Assembly: GCA_026168455.1 (NCBI GenBank)
Contig: CM047430.1
Coordinates: 28,363,237-28,427,236, forward strand
Source of the DNA: Theocolax elegans
Lineage: Eukaryota > Arthropoda > Insecta > Hymenoptera > Cerocephalidae
Direction: 5' to 3'
DNA: 64,000 nt
The notes below the pieces were generated by a model, which was not told the origin of the DNA, did no database searches, and worked only from the letters and a program-made list of their open reading frames with translations. Below, one piece after another: positions 25,922 through 39,416 of this stretch; within the stretch, counting starts at the first letter, position 1, and each line of letters opens with the position of its first letter. A program made the translations under genes and the position numbers.

Positions 25922-27904
25922 CCTCCCTCTGTCCGTCTTGGAAGAAAAAGATCGAGAGAGAGAACGACTCTCGATAACTCGGGCCGTCGCATCGCAAGGT
26001 CGACGATCTCCCGTACAGAGGGCTCGAGTAGCCACTACCTTCTCGTTCATCATCTTTCTCGACTCCGACCAAACCTGCCCATCATTTTTTGTGGGTTTTT
26101 AAACTTTCCTCGTTCGTTTCACTTGATACGTATGAGTTTCGATGATTATGGAATTTCGTATTCCGAGTATTATCATTACGAGTAGTTGGTGACAGGTGAT
26201 ACACGTATCTTTTGAATCGAGTTTTATGTTCCTTTCGATATTTATTTTATTCGACAAAAACCGATAATAATTCCAAACTGAACATAAAAACGCTAGTTTG
26301 TGATATTTTATATGATTTATTGCGAAATGCAGTCTTCGCAATGAACCAGTACATTACCAGTAATTAATTTTATTCTAATAAATTTGTGCCTACGTTTCAA
26401 CTATATATTTTGGTTGGTAATATATGAAACTTGTACTATATGCACACTTGGATCTATAAATTCATTATTATGGTACTTTATACGTAAACGATTAAATCAT
26501 TGAGTTAATTAAATAATTCGTGTTTGTTCGTTGCTGTCGAAGAGCATTATAGCGTTATCAAATTACTATTAAATAATTAATGGAAGATTCAGTGAAAAGA
26601 AAATGAATACAAAACTAGTTCTATGTATTTATAGACGTATTGCAACATATATATATATTTCACAAAAATATAGCATAGTTGGAAAAAATAGTATTAAGTA
26701 TTCATTTAATAAAAATGTAATCAAAAATTTGTAAAGAAGTTTGATGGACTATGATTTATTTAGTATATAACGATAAATTAAATAAATTAAACTTTCATTG
26801 AAATGTCATTTGACATAAAAGAAGAGACGTGTTGAAAACTGTTTACTTTGTATTATTGACATTTAAGTCATTATTGTAATGTAATCAAAACAAGTTATTC
26901 TACTTATGTACGTATTGTCTAAAACTAAAGGAAATTGATACCTCTAATAGTTTAAATTTTGATTTAATTAATTTTGTACTAATTATAGATAAAGTTTAAC
27001 ATTTTCATACATTTTAAGAGAGGGCCAGAAACAATTTCCATCGATTTGTGTAATGTATGTATAATGTATATTTATAGGCGTTAGATTTGAATAAAGTGTA
27101 GCTATAATTTTTACATATTGAATATTTACAATACGTAGATTAGTTTAATAACTTGCTGATTTAATCAAAAGTGTAATTAATTAAAATTGAACGAAATGTT
27201 GCAAACAACGAAAAGAAATAAGAATTATCAGCAACGAATTAACATAGCGAGTAAAAAATAATAAATCTTAAAAAAGTTATAATAAAGCTTAGCTCAAGGG
27301 ATATATGCCAATGTGATATTGCGAATTAATATTTCTCGTATCTGCAAGACATTGTTTCAATGTCAATAAGCCAGTTAAAATAAAATACGTTAAACACATG
27401 AACTTTTGGTTGCGATACAACGCGATAATATTTTTTGCATAAAATTTAGATGTTTAAATTTTTCTAGATAAGGTGCGCTTGAGCAAACTATTCTTGGAAT
27501 TCCGACAATCGTATATTTGCTATCGGAGCAAGCCCTCATAATTCGACAAACGAGCAAACTTTATTCAACTGAAAGATAGCCAAACAAAACTGTTCTCATT
27601 TGCCTAAATTCGATATTAGTTACACTCTGAACAAACATCGTAATCGCATCGTTGCTTTTTTCTCGCTCGTATTGAAAATTAAAAAAATATGTATGCGTTC
27701 TCAGTGGATTTTCCGTCGAGCTATAACAAAAACCAAAAGAATAATCGAGTAATTGAATTTGAAACGATTTCTCAAAGTGAGCGCGTCGAGGCACGTGCTA
27801 TCTAAAATTGAATACAATACCGGCGTATAAGAAAAATATGTAACGAAATAAGTTTATCGAAGAAAAGAAGTCGAGATAAAGTTGCTTATAGCGGCACAGC
27901 CTCC

Positions 27905-27905
27905 G

Positions 27906-27970
<65 letters not shown>
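27905..27970. repeat. CT microsatellite with CTAT interruptions
   Basis: CT dinucleotides interrupted by single TAT steps near 27930 and at the 3' end. Confidence 0.95.
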
Positions 27971-27972
<2 letters not shown>

Positions 27973-28635
27973 ATCTGCCGTATCTTCCAAGTGTACACAC
28001 AGTTTGACACATATCTGCGTCGTCTAGTTAATCAATTACGGGCCTGTCAAATCGTCGGAGCGGTCGACACCCGCTAATATTCCGAAGTTACCCGAGTGAC
28101 GGGTCAAAATAAAAACATCGCGATTCATACATAATTGTTCGCCGCAAGTTGAATATCCACAGAAAAATCGAATGTACGAAATTGGAATATTGGTTTAGGT
28201 TGAGTTGTCTTATAAATCTCGAATCCGTAAGGTATATAAGGTATAGAGTGACGGGCGGCGCGACGATAAATCGCGATCAGCCTTACAAATTAGCCCCGGC
28301 GAAGAGAGCTCCGTAATTAGCGATTGTAAATACTGGGCACGAGAGATTATTCCGTCGCGTCGAGTGATATCTTCATACCCTGGCTTTATTCCCGGCCTAT
28401 ATCCCAGCTTTTTTCCGTCGAACGACATAGCTAGAGGAAGAAACGATCGAAGATCGATCGATCACACGCGCGCGGGAGAGACCAGTGCGTATACGTGCGT
28501 ATACGAGGATCGACGGGCGGGTTCATCAACATCCGTGGCACGCCATCAAGAAATAGGTTATGCGAGAATCGCGGGAGATGGATAGACCGTAGGAACGGTT
28601 GCGCGCTCGCGCAAGAGCCTTTAATTTCTCTTTCT

Positions 28636-28690
28636 TATGCGCGCTCTCGCGCTCTCGCGCTCTCGGGCTCTCGGGCTCTCGGGATCTCGC
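28636..28690. repeat. Octamer tandem repeat, unit GCGCTCTC to GGGCTCTC
   Basis: Five or so 8-bp units; the first copies are GCGCTCTC and the later ones GGGCTCTC, suggesting slippage after a point change. Confidence 0.8.
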
Positions 28691-31032
28691 TCGCGTATGG
28701 GCCGGTTTAATGAGAGGCTGTACTCCGTACCCGTTTACAATTCATCGTTCCCTGCGTTCTTGCGTACGCCTGTGCCGGGATTTTCTTCTTTCATCTTGTT
28801 GAGCTTCTTCTGTGTGTATCGGCGAAATTGGTATCGATGACCCAACGATTTAGACCAACAATATCCATGTAATATTCTTTTTCTCTTTTGTTTTTCCCCG
28901 AGCCGCTCGACATTACGATCGATTGATTAATTACAATGTCCATCGCGGTTCTTGTTTATGAGACCGTTGATAATTTTATACTGCTACGAGTGAATTAATG
29001 TCTATGAAACGTTAATGAAAATTCTTGCTTGTAATTAGAACTAGAAACATTTATTATATTTACGTCGGATGATAAGATACTGACCCTAATTAAAATGTAT
29101 CGAAAGGAAACTTTAAGGAAGATCGTTTTGCGTACTATAGTAGTAGTAGTAATAGTTTCTCATTTTCTTTTTCTCTTTTTTTAAGATTGATAAAATTAAT
29201 CGATGCATCGCGTACAATGGAACGCTAATTGCTGTTACTTTGCAATGCAAAAGTCGGTAAGGGCGCGTTATCGCGTTTAATGTTTTAAAGTTACGCTATA
29301 CACTTGGAGTAATTGGGTAATTTAAACTCTTGCAAAGTTTAGCTTAACCAACTAATAAAAATTAAATAATTATAAAAAGTATCTTATCTAGAAAAACAAC
29401 GTATATACTATTGAAATATTAATACGTGGTATAGGATGAACAATTAAAGTTTTATGGGAGTCGATTCGCGTTAAAACATTTGCGTGTTAAAAAGAAAGAA
29501 ATTAGTTGAGAATTATATGTAGCCAACGATTAAAGTGACATTTCTCGCGTAGGCGTTATACGAGTTCGCGATGTGCGTATACCGTAGAACAATCAGCGAT
29601 ACTCGCGAGCTAATCAATGAATAATTTTATCGGTGCGCTTGTTTGCCGCGGTGCGATTGTACATCGCAAAGGCATCGGGTTTCGTAAGGTTCGGTCGGGT
29701 AATTGCGAGTGACATCGACAATTTGGCATCGTAAACCATAAATTTACCGGGACATCGCGGGAATCGCCGGAATATACCGTGTATTATTCGTGTCTCCTTA
29801 TATAATCGCGACCGTCCGCGGCGCAAAGTCGCGCGCAGGTGTAGCGTTACCTGGCGCTAATACAACCGATCTCGCATTCTCGATTTCGTGAAAAATTAAC
29901 GGAAACACTTGAGATACCGACATGCTCGCATTTCTCACGAACTCGTACTCTTTTAAGGTGTTCACTCGTTAGTATTTTCAAGATTAATACATTGATAATT
30001 ATGTTATTCCGATTAGTTGGTCAATTTTTGTACGAGTACTTGCATTTTATGTAGCGCCTTTTCCACTAGCCAAATTAATTAATATAAACGTGATCAATCG
30101 CTAGTTATATTTTAGTATATAATTAATACTTACACAAAAGTGTATATGCATTTTGTAAATGCTTTTCCTCTTTCCAATTCACTTCATAATGCTGATGCAT
30201 GCATTACGATTGCCATTATCAGCTATCATTAATATTACGATTTAATGATTTATTTTAATATATTTATATTTTGAGGGACTAATGAATGTGTCAAGATTAA
30301 TCATACATTAATATATATTAAAGAATGCATTTATTTCCATTAAGAGAAAGATATGTATGTATATATATATAAGTTCATCAAAATTTTATATTTATTTCTT
30401 ATATTCTTATGATGAAAAATAAAAAAAATTAGTACAGTTGACCTTCTTGTAACATTTATAACAATATCTAATTATGAAAATAAAATCGATCGTGTACGTT
30501 CTGTAATCAACGTAATTGAAATCGATAACTATAAACTTTTTAGTATAGATAATAATTACACCGTTCGGCGGTTGTCGATGTATTAAGTAATTATTCATAA
30601 AGGAAAAATTAAAATTTTGAAACGGAATATAGAAGCGTACGTCGTGTTTTTGTGATAAATTTTAAAAACTGGCTATGTCAACATGTTCGGTCGAGAAATG
30701 TAAATTCAGTTGGAGATTCACCAGTATTATTCGTCGAAGGAACATTATGATATATATGGATACCTATCAATATTCAATTTAGGTACATGTAATATTAATG
30801 CAAAATACAAATACCGTATATATAATCATAAGCATACGAATGAATAAATGACAAGGTAAAAATTGAAGTAAAAACCTTAATGAAAGTAATAAAGTATGCA
30901 CGAGCATGCATCGAGCGATCTCGAGAAAGTCCGAATGATGCCGATCGCGGAAGCTCGAGCCAACTTGGCTCTCGTCCGGGAAGTCGTAGAGCAGGGAAGG
31001 AGAGGAGTACGTCGTCTGGACGACATAAACTT

Positions 31033-31036
<4 letters not shown>

Positions 31037-31077
<41 letters not shown>
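31037..31077. repeat. CT microsatellite
   Basis: About twenty CT units, followed by a CTAT/CTGT pyrimidine tail to about 31110. Confidence 0.95.
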
Positions 31078-31081
<4 letters not shown>

Positions 31082-32393
31082 CTCTATCTATCTGTCTATC
31101 TCTATCCCTCTTCTTCTCACTCCCTCTCGCGCGCGCAAGGCAATAACGATATCGACTGGGCGCAACGTGTCGGCCGGCGGCGCGTGCGGTATAGCATTCT
31201 AGAGCACACGGCAATTCCTGGTGTCATTACCATCGGCAGCTGCGGCTTCGCGAGCGAACTTTGCCGTATGCACACACGCGTATAACACTCGCCCCGGTTA
31301 GAGGTACTTTACCTTCGAAATACCATAAGGCTGCTGTCCTCCGATACCGATGCATTAGATGCTTTCCTCCGTTTTCCCAAACTTTGCATTATCCTGTCCA
31401 ATGTAATTTCGGTAAAACTTTAGTAATTGTGCATCGATCAATTTTTCCTATATTTTAGTAGAGCTCCAACTCAAATATTCACATTGTACACTGCTGCAAT
31501 GAAAATTTTTTATATAATGCTTGAAATTATTTAATTATCTATAATTATATAAATTTAGTAATTAATTTGAAATAACGTACTTTGTTAACTCAAAGTTTTC
31601 AATTCATTTAATAAAAGTTCAATTTTAATTAATCATTATTTTTAATTAGGTGCGTAACTTGTATAGTACAATACATACCTTATTCATTCAAGACATATTT
31701 TTCATCAACACGTATAGTAACTATTTGACGAGTGTATCTATACTTATTAAATACTAAAATTATTAATGTAGCGATTATTAAAAGTGTGACGGAAACTATA
31801 CACGCATTAACATCGTTAAAATATTCCGCGTATAAGTAAGACTAATACTAAACATGACTATTAACAATTTAAAAATACAAAATAAAATAAAAAGTTGAAC
31901 AAAGTTGTGCTTAAATTTTTTTCAAAATAAGTATGATAATTTTAAAATGTTGCATGTGTACTAGATTGTCTAACTCTTTGAGCATATATACGTCCTTAGA
32001 AGTCGAGTTCTTTTTTTTATCTTTGTTGCAGCTCGTTAAAATAATTGTACGTGGTTGCGTAAAAAGTGAGTGTTAAATGTTAAACGCTGACTATTAGCTT
32101 TATTTACAATACTACAAATTTTGTACGATGGGTTAAGATAATAAATGAGCCATTCATTACAATTTTTCTTTATCTCGATGGGTGTATTGGAGTATACCAA
32201 ACGTTATTTTCGTTAATCTACTTATAATTCACGCTTCGTTGATATACCTATATTCGTATGCGTCTATACCCAAAATGTAACTACTTAATTTCCATATTTG
32301 GGAATGATGCAACTTGTCTCACAAAATTAACAGTATATAGTTTAAAAGAGATTGTTGGAAGAACGAGGAATTGATCGAGTGATTTGATTTCAG

Positions 32394-32638
32394 TACGAGG
32401 ATGCTGGGCTGCACGGAGGGTACCTCGAGGGCGGTGGCGGCGCAGGGATGTACGACCCACACGGAAGCGCCCGCAGCGTACCCGGGCTCCACCACAGTCC
32501 TCACCTCGGGGCCATGGGCCCGGGCCACCCTCAGTACCCACCGCCCCCGCCGCAACCGCAACACGTACTCGCGGCGGCGGCGGCAGCGGCTGCCGTGCCC
32601 GAAGGTAACGTCAAACGTGATAAAGACGCCATTTACGG
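32394..32638 (+). CDS. hth: homothorax coding exon 2 (low-complexity N-terminus and start of MEIS domain)
   Basis: The exon follows a TTTGATTTCAG acceptor and ends at a GTAAGC donor (32639), leaving two bases of a codon (phase 2). It encodes residues 7-87 plus part of codon 88. It opens with YEDAGLHGGYLEGG and GMYDPHG, which parallel the Hth/MEIS start (Y-D/E-D-GLHG and MYDPH). Next comes a Gly/His/Pro-rich stretch with five prolines (residues 55-59) and eight alanines (residues 66-73), then KRDKDAIY, the hallmark that opens the MEIS N-terminal domain. Composition is GC-rich, unlike the AT-rich flanking introns. The low-complexity part is expected to be disordered; the domain start binds Exd/PBX. 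MEIS family membership is secure; within it, Hth is the single insect member. Confidence 0.95.
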
Positions 32639-32662
32639 GTAAGCTGCAATGTTTTTTATTAT

Positions 32663-32715
32663 ATATTACTATTATTACTATTACTATTATTATTATTATT
32701 ATTAGTATTAGTATT
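32663..32715. repeat. ATT/ATTACT trinucleotide repeat just inside intron 2
   Basis: ATTACT and ATT units starting 24 bases downstream of the exon 2 splice donor. Confidence 0.85.
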
Positions 32716-32987
32716 AAGACATCAATACCAAACTATGATTGCAGTCCGTTATGATTTTGATCCTGATTACTTCATTCTATGTTCTAATTATACCTTCAGT
32801 AGTTTTTTTTGTTCTACTAAAATAAATTGGCCCCAGAACATTTATTTATTGCACGCAATTACGACAAATCACTATACATTATAATACACCAAATATAACT
32901 CCTATAAGAGGAAATTTCTTACGTACGAAAAATATATATTCACATATACATTTGTCGGAAATATTACTTTCTCTCGGTGGATATAAT

Positions 32988-32991
<4 letters not shown>

Positions 32992-33033
<42 letters not shown>
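32992..33033. repeat. TA microsatellite (about 20 units)
   Basis: Pure AT dinucleotides in intron 2. Confidence 0.95.
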
Positions 33034-33036
<3 letters not shown>

Positions 33037-36000
33037 ATTTAGTTCAATACAGTTATGAAATTGAAATTATTGAAATGATACGAATTAACAAATAATGCAG
33101 GTATCTGACATTTGTTATACCACTAGACCGAAACAAACTTAGCAAGTTTACTAAATTTTAGTAGTTTCTAAAATACATTTATATGTTTAAATAAATAATG
33201 CAAATTTCCTTCGCATCACGGTAGAAATAATACCTGTTGCTCGCGTGAATCTTCGTTCATTGAGTCATTCTTATTATTCTTATGAAAAAAAGGATAGATA
33301 AAAAAGCGAATTTAATTAGTCGAGTTCTAATCTGCACGTAGGAATGTTTTTTAAAGATATTTCAATTACACGGCGAGCGTGTACGCGCGGTTTATTTAGA
33401 GTTGGTCACGCGAAATCCCCGTGAGCACCAGCAGATTTTAGTGCGTGGAGAAGTTTGCTCGGTTGCGGTGGGGTACCGTGCGCGTAGAGTCGGTCGACGG
33501 GTTCGGTGATTTATCGTCGCGCGAGATGCCTCGATTTCTGGCATCTCGGGAACGGGAGCTTATTATTTCCCGGCCTACCCTGTAATTTGTCCACTCGTCG
33601 TGTGCCCGGGCGGGGATTCCAAATTTCCTGGAACGCCCGGATATTTAGGCAACCGCGCATCCCCCCCCCCTTCCCCCCCTCTCCTTCCCCCCTCCCCGCC
33701 ACACTCCCTCACCTTTCGTGTTTACCTCGCGTATAGAGCTATATACGTACGCCTTCCCAACACGTGCTCACTGTTTATTGCGTGTATCAAAAATACATAT
33801 TTGTTACTCTCCGTGTTCTACATCCTGGAGTGGCGCATCTGTACTCGTTCGTACAAAAGTAAAATTAAGACCGTTTCTCTATTTAGCCGATTTTTGCCGT
33901 TAAAATTTTATTTAGATCGCTCCACATATCCTCGCGTCACAAAATGTTTATATATTCCGAAATTACAAACATTTATTTCGCCATTCGAGCAAAAAGCCAA
34001 TGATACATACCTATAGCAATATTTTTATTATTCAAATTGTGCACTCTCGATGCGAGGTACACATAATATTCTTCGATTTTTACCACATATGATCCACCAT
34101 TTGGTTTACGTAAGACAAAGCACAAAGACGCCACAACGCGCTTACGCAACGAACACCGATTGCAAATCACTGTCACTCGGTGCTGACGGAGCAACGTGAT
34201 CCAAGAAATAATCCTTACGCGGACCTTGAGCGGAGGGATTGTACGCTTCTTTTCTTTTTCTTCAAACGTATAATGCACGACACCGAGATAAACATTTCCT
34301 TTTCATTCCGAATTTCACCGATCGGTTAAGGATGTCGGTTTATCTACTACTGAGTACTTTTAGACGCGTCTTTCTATACCTCGAAGCAAGTTTATAATTT
34401 AATTGAATTTACGCACGATATTGTAATTTCCTTCGAACCGATTACAGAAGGTTTGAAAATAAGAATGCAAAAGTAAGAGTGAAACGAAATCGAGTTTCCT
34501 ACTCCTCCCTGGTGTAGGTTCGAGTCCGAGAGCTGGTTCTATCTCGAGATAGCTGATAACAGGCCGGATTGACGCGACACCAACTTAGCCACCGTTGTCG
34601 ACTAATCTACCTTCGTGGCGCCAAGATTGAACCAGCTTATACCTTTCCTTTTTTCCCTTCGATTAGAGATGCATCTATACATACAGAAACTTTAATAATT
34701 GCTTTTGATTTATCTACTTCGATATCGTAAGATTATACGAAAAAAGGTTCCCTTCTAAGTGATACGACACTTTCTGCTTAACCTTCTCGTTCAATTATAT
34801 AAAGAAGGTTGTGTTGTTTTAAAAAATAAAAGTATTGTCATTTTATTTGTAGTATTCATTGAAAAATAATGTTACAAACGTTGAACTATTCAATAATTAG
34901 CGTCACGAAGGAGCCTTCGTGTTACAATTACTAAAGAATTTTGTATGTACAATATTAGTAAAAAATTCTGACACGTATAGATACGAAAGCGTTAAATAAA
35001 AAATTAATTGGCAATTATCGATTGCGAAACGATTTTTATAAGATAGAGGTAACTCTCGAAGATTAGAAGCACACGTCGATCACCTATCGAGTATATAAGC
35101 GATTAAAAAAACTTTTTTTTTCAAACACTCGTACGAAGGAGTGGACTAGCCGCGGTCGAACGGAAACCGCAAACCGCAGATCCCCCGAACAATGTTCACG
35201 AGGGCAATCGTATATCGTATCATTACCTTTACCAGTCGTGCTCGTCACTCCCGACACCTTAGGTCGTTCACCAGTCATTTGTCAACCTCTCAGTCGCTCA
35301 TCTCGACTCCGGTCTCGAAGCCGGTCTTATACCCCAATTTTCGAAGAGAATCGCGTGCGCGGAAATCAACGCGTGTATTAATTCCCCTATACGAACCGTG
35401 CCATGGGGAAATTACCGGAGACGAGCGTAATCGCTTCACGAAGAGTGGAATGACACTCTAGAGGAGTTTTGCCCGGTTTATTTTTTATCCTGATGATTAC
35501 TAATGATAAATTTGTGGGTCTCGGTCGTAGAATTTTACTGCTTTTTTTGACTATTTTAGGGAAGTAAAATAAAAGATACGAACGAGGTAATAATATTGAC
35601 GGTTTCAGCGAGAAAGGAAATGGCGTAATAAAAGAATATAAATTGATCGATTCGTTGATTGAATTGAGACGGATGATTTTACGACACGTTAGTTAGCACT
35701 TCAATGCCGGGCTTGTTAAATCACATTGTAAAAGACTTGACGTTAAAATTAACACGTTTAAAATTGATGTGCTTGTTTCGTTTCGTTGACTCGAGAGCCA
35801 ATAATTTATAAAACAAAAAAATCGTTTACTGCTATAAATACACGACTAAAATTAAAATTCTTTCTATTTTCGTTTTGCTATATTTACGCTTGGTGCTTCG
35901 ATTTTAATGCCCGTTGTGTTTATTGCTGCGATTAATTTATTTATTTAATCGATTTTGTTTTTATACCCGTCACATTAAAAAAATGACAAAAACACATTCA

Positions 36001-37637
36001 ATATTAAAAAACACCAGAAAAGTACAGAAAAAAAAATAATTCAATGTAGTTATCTGTATTAATAATATTAAATTGATTGGTTATACACGGGAATTTCCAG
36101 ATAATATCGGCACGAGAAATTACGTTGATATTTTTACACATCTTTAATATTAATCTACAAAGTTTGTGTTAAAATTAAGAAGGTATAATAAACATTTGGG
36201 ATTATTGCAACAAATATATATATGTAATATGTGTATATGGGTATATATGTCAAATACACCAACGAGAAAATGAAATGGTGTAAGCATTACTTTATAAAAT
36301 TCAATCTGAAAACATATTATACGCGTTATAGAGAATGCGCGAAGGCTATATACAGACTTTCGGTTCTGCGTGTCGGAAGATGCCGGTATAGAACTCGCGC
36401 GAATCGACTTACCGTAAAGAAGCTCGGAGCGACAACGAGTCTGAGATGCAGTAAGGAAGAAAAAAAAGCTGATGAGACGAAAGAGAAAGAGAGCAGCAAC
36501 AGCAGCGGGAGCAGCAGCAGCTCTCCACGGTGTCGAAGCTCCGAGATACCGCGCGTAAAGAGACCAAAGTCGGGGAGAGGAGAGTCGCTCTTTTTGCGCG
36601 GGAGCGGTCTGCGTCAATTTGTCGAAATTCGTTCCGAATCGTTTTATGTGCGCACACACCGAAAAACCAGACGATATGACGCGCTAACACCTTCGACCTC
36701 TCGTTCCTGGCTACCGGGCAAACTTGTTCGATCTTTTTCTTTTCCCTCCGTTTATTATTTTTTATTTTTTCGCTTTTTAATTTTTTTCGGCCGGGGCGTG
36801 GGGCGGAGGGGAGGGTGGGGGGCGCTCGCGTGACGAGTCGCGGAGGAGGCTGCTGTTGCGTCCAGCTGACCCTTTCCGAATTTTTGACGAAAATTTATGT
36901 GCTGCTATACGCGAGTGCCTCGGGTGTATATAAGTTGTTTCATCCTGGCATACCTGGCTTTTTCAGTCCCTCGTGAAATTTCATATACCGCGCGTAATAC
37001 CACCCGTGATTTATGCACGTATTTGATAAGTGCCTTCAGTAATATCTGGAAGCTCGCATTTTTTTGACCGAGCTTCTCGACGATTTATTCTTTAATAAAA
37101 TCCTGGCTTCTTCCATTTCGTTTTCTCGTGGCTACCAGAGGTAAACAATTTATCGAAGAGAAAAGATTAATAAATTACCTTCCGATGATTGACGCGTTAA
37201 GCAATACTTATTGCCGATAAATATATTAACTTAATCCGCAATTACCTGGTGTAACAGCGCTACGTGAACCCCGGGTTTCGAACTGAAATTAAAAGTTAGT
37301 CAAGAGTAAGAACGTCGATATATATGTATATATATATACTAGGTTGCATCGTTCGGTTAATCTTATCTTATCCCTTGATCCCTCGCCTAATACTTGGTCT
37401 ACATAGTCACAGTCACGCTACCACGCCGAAATGCAGTATACATTATCAATTTCCAGCCCAATTTCATTTAAATTAAACATTCTGTTAATTTTTTATTAAT
37501 ATGACACTGTGTGTTTCCTTCGACGTTTCAAAATAATTTTGCAAGCGCCAAAAAATGTATCGCTACGTATCGTAAATGTTCGTAATGTTCGAATGATCGC
37601 AGTATTCGAGAATAATAAATACAAGCACGAAAAGTTT

Positions 37638-37740
37638 GGGCTGGATCGCGCAGTGGTAAAGAGCGGGAAGCATGGGTGTTGAGCAGCAGTCAGGTAGGTT
37701 CGTTCAGGGGCTGCCTGTGAGCAGGCTCAACGACCTATCG
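37638..37740 (+). mobile_element. tRNA-derived SINE head or tRNA pseudogene
   Basis: The segment starts GGGCTGGATCGCGCAGTGG and contains an A-box-like element (about 37644-37664, with GCGCAGTGGTAAAGAGC) and a B-box-like element GGTTCGTTC (37697-37705), spaced as in tRNA genes. It cannot fold into a complete tRNA: the terminal bases do not pair into an acceptor stem and the B box departs from GGTTCGANTCC. This is the usual look of the 5' head of a tRNA-derived SINE. The 3' end and any tail are not clear. Copy number elsewhere in the genome would settle it. Confidence 0.45.
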
Positions 37741-38759
37741 CCGACCGTCGGATCGAGCTGCTCGAACTCGCTTCGGCTGCTTTCGTGACCAAAGAGCAAA
37801 GAAGAAGCCTTCTATACCCGGAGCTGCTTTTCGTTTCACGCCGAATTTCGCTTTCTTATTTCCCAATAAGTTCTTCGGATACGCTACACCTCGAAATTTG
37901 GTGACAACAACAAAAATTTTGGCACAGTCACTCTGATCAAAGAATATACTGATACACTTACTTTCATCCAAATGTTTACAGTTCGCGAAATAACCCGTTG
38001 ATGCCCGAATTCCCAGTGAAATAGTGATAATATACATTGTTTTTGTTTTTGTTTAAAGTTGACAAACGAACTCTTACACAATTGAAAATTAAAATGAAAA
38101 ATAAGGTACGAGTTATTAGCGTAGGTTGATTTATTTCACTTTTTTATTTTGAGCGTAATACTTTCACACAAATTTATGTCTTTTTATAATTTATAGCGTC
38201 TAAGTATAACTATTATTTTCCTTTACTATGCGCGATCCTGCACCTGTTGACTTAGGAATTCGGGCATCTTCACATTCTGCACATTGATTTACTCCTTATT
38301 ACATAATTCAATATAACTGATACAAATCAAACTAACGTTTACTTTTTTAAACTGTAGTACATTTATTATCCTCAATAACTTTTAATAAGTATTAATATGT
38401 CGTTTACCATATTCGTACGTTTACACTGTCTCTCACAAATTAATGTACAATCATATATATATATATAAGGAATTAAATATGAGCGGAATTTTATATATTA
38501 TAAACCGGGCTTGAACTTTACCTTAAAGAGCAATAATAAATACTTCATATATCAACTCTCATATATCAGTTGTACATATTGTATAAATGAAGTGGACATT
38601 ACCTTCATTATCGTAATCTTTACGAGGCATTTCGTACAGGGCTGCAATCACAACAAAATATTTCTTAATTGAATTTCCGTTACATAAAATGTTATACCTT
38701 ACGATGTATTTCTAAAATATAAGACACGTAGAATTTATATAAGTATATACGAATATTGA

Positions 38760-39044
<285 letters not shown>

Positions 39045-39390
39045 TAAATGGCCATATAGAAACCGGGTGCCTTATCGTTCCTTTGCATGCATAAAATATG
39101 ACAGGTTAACAATGCGCCTGTATTCTTGGGCGCTTCGAGAACAAGGCGCGCTCGCGCAAGTACCTTTTTTTATTTTATTTTTTTTTTTTGAGACTCATCC
39201 GTCGAGTTATTTAATCGATGTATATACGGTTTCACGTTCATTGGGACTATGGACGATTAAACGGCGCGCTTTTACATAAGTTCGTGAAGATACATGGGTC
39301 TGGAATGTTTTTGACTTGTGATGGGACTAACGACAATACGATATTATTTGTCGAGGAAGCAAGATTGATGGATAGGACGACGTTTCAGTA

Positions 39391-39416
39391 TTCTTCTTCT
39401 TCTTCTTCTTCTTCTT
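39391..39416. repeat. TTC trinucleotide repeat
   Basis: Eight to nine TTC units in intron 3. Confidence 0.9.

Larger units (their letters stand above)
22193..32393 (+). other. hth: Intron 1 of homothorax (10,201 bp, phase 0)
   Basis: Bounded by GTAGGT and TTTCAG. It contains no supportable gene. Visible contents are CA/CG alternation (24520-24553), long CT tracts (25857-25918, 27905-27970, 31037-31077), a CGCTCT octamer array (28636-28690) and GC-richer blocks near 23000-24000, 25500-26080, 28220-28840 and 30890-31300. Frames predicted over the CT tracts (poly-Ser-Leu or poly-Arg-Glu) are artefacts. Confidence 0.85.

Noticed and set aside
25696..26072. Frames with poly-Arg-Glu or poly-Ser-Leu stretches
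   Set aside because: They are direct translations of the CT/GA microsatellite.
34500..34600. Possible tRNA because of GGTTCGAGTCC (about 34518)
   Set aside because: The B-box-like motif is there but no A box or pairing acceptor stem is found at the proper distance.
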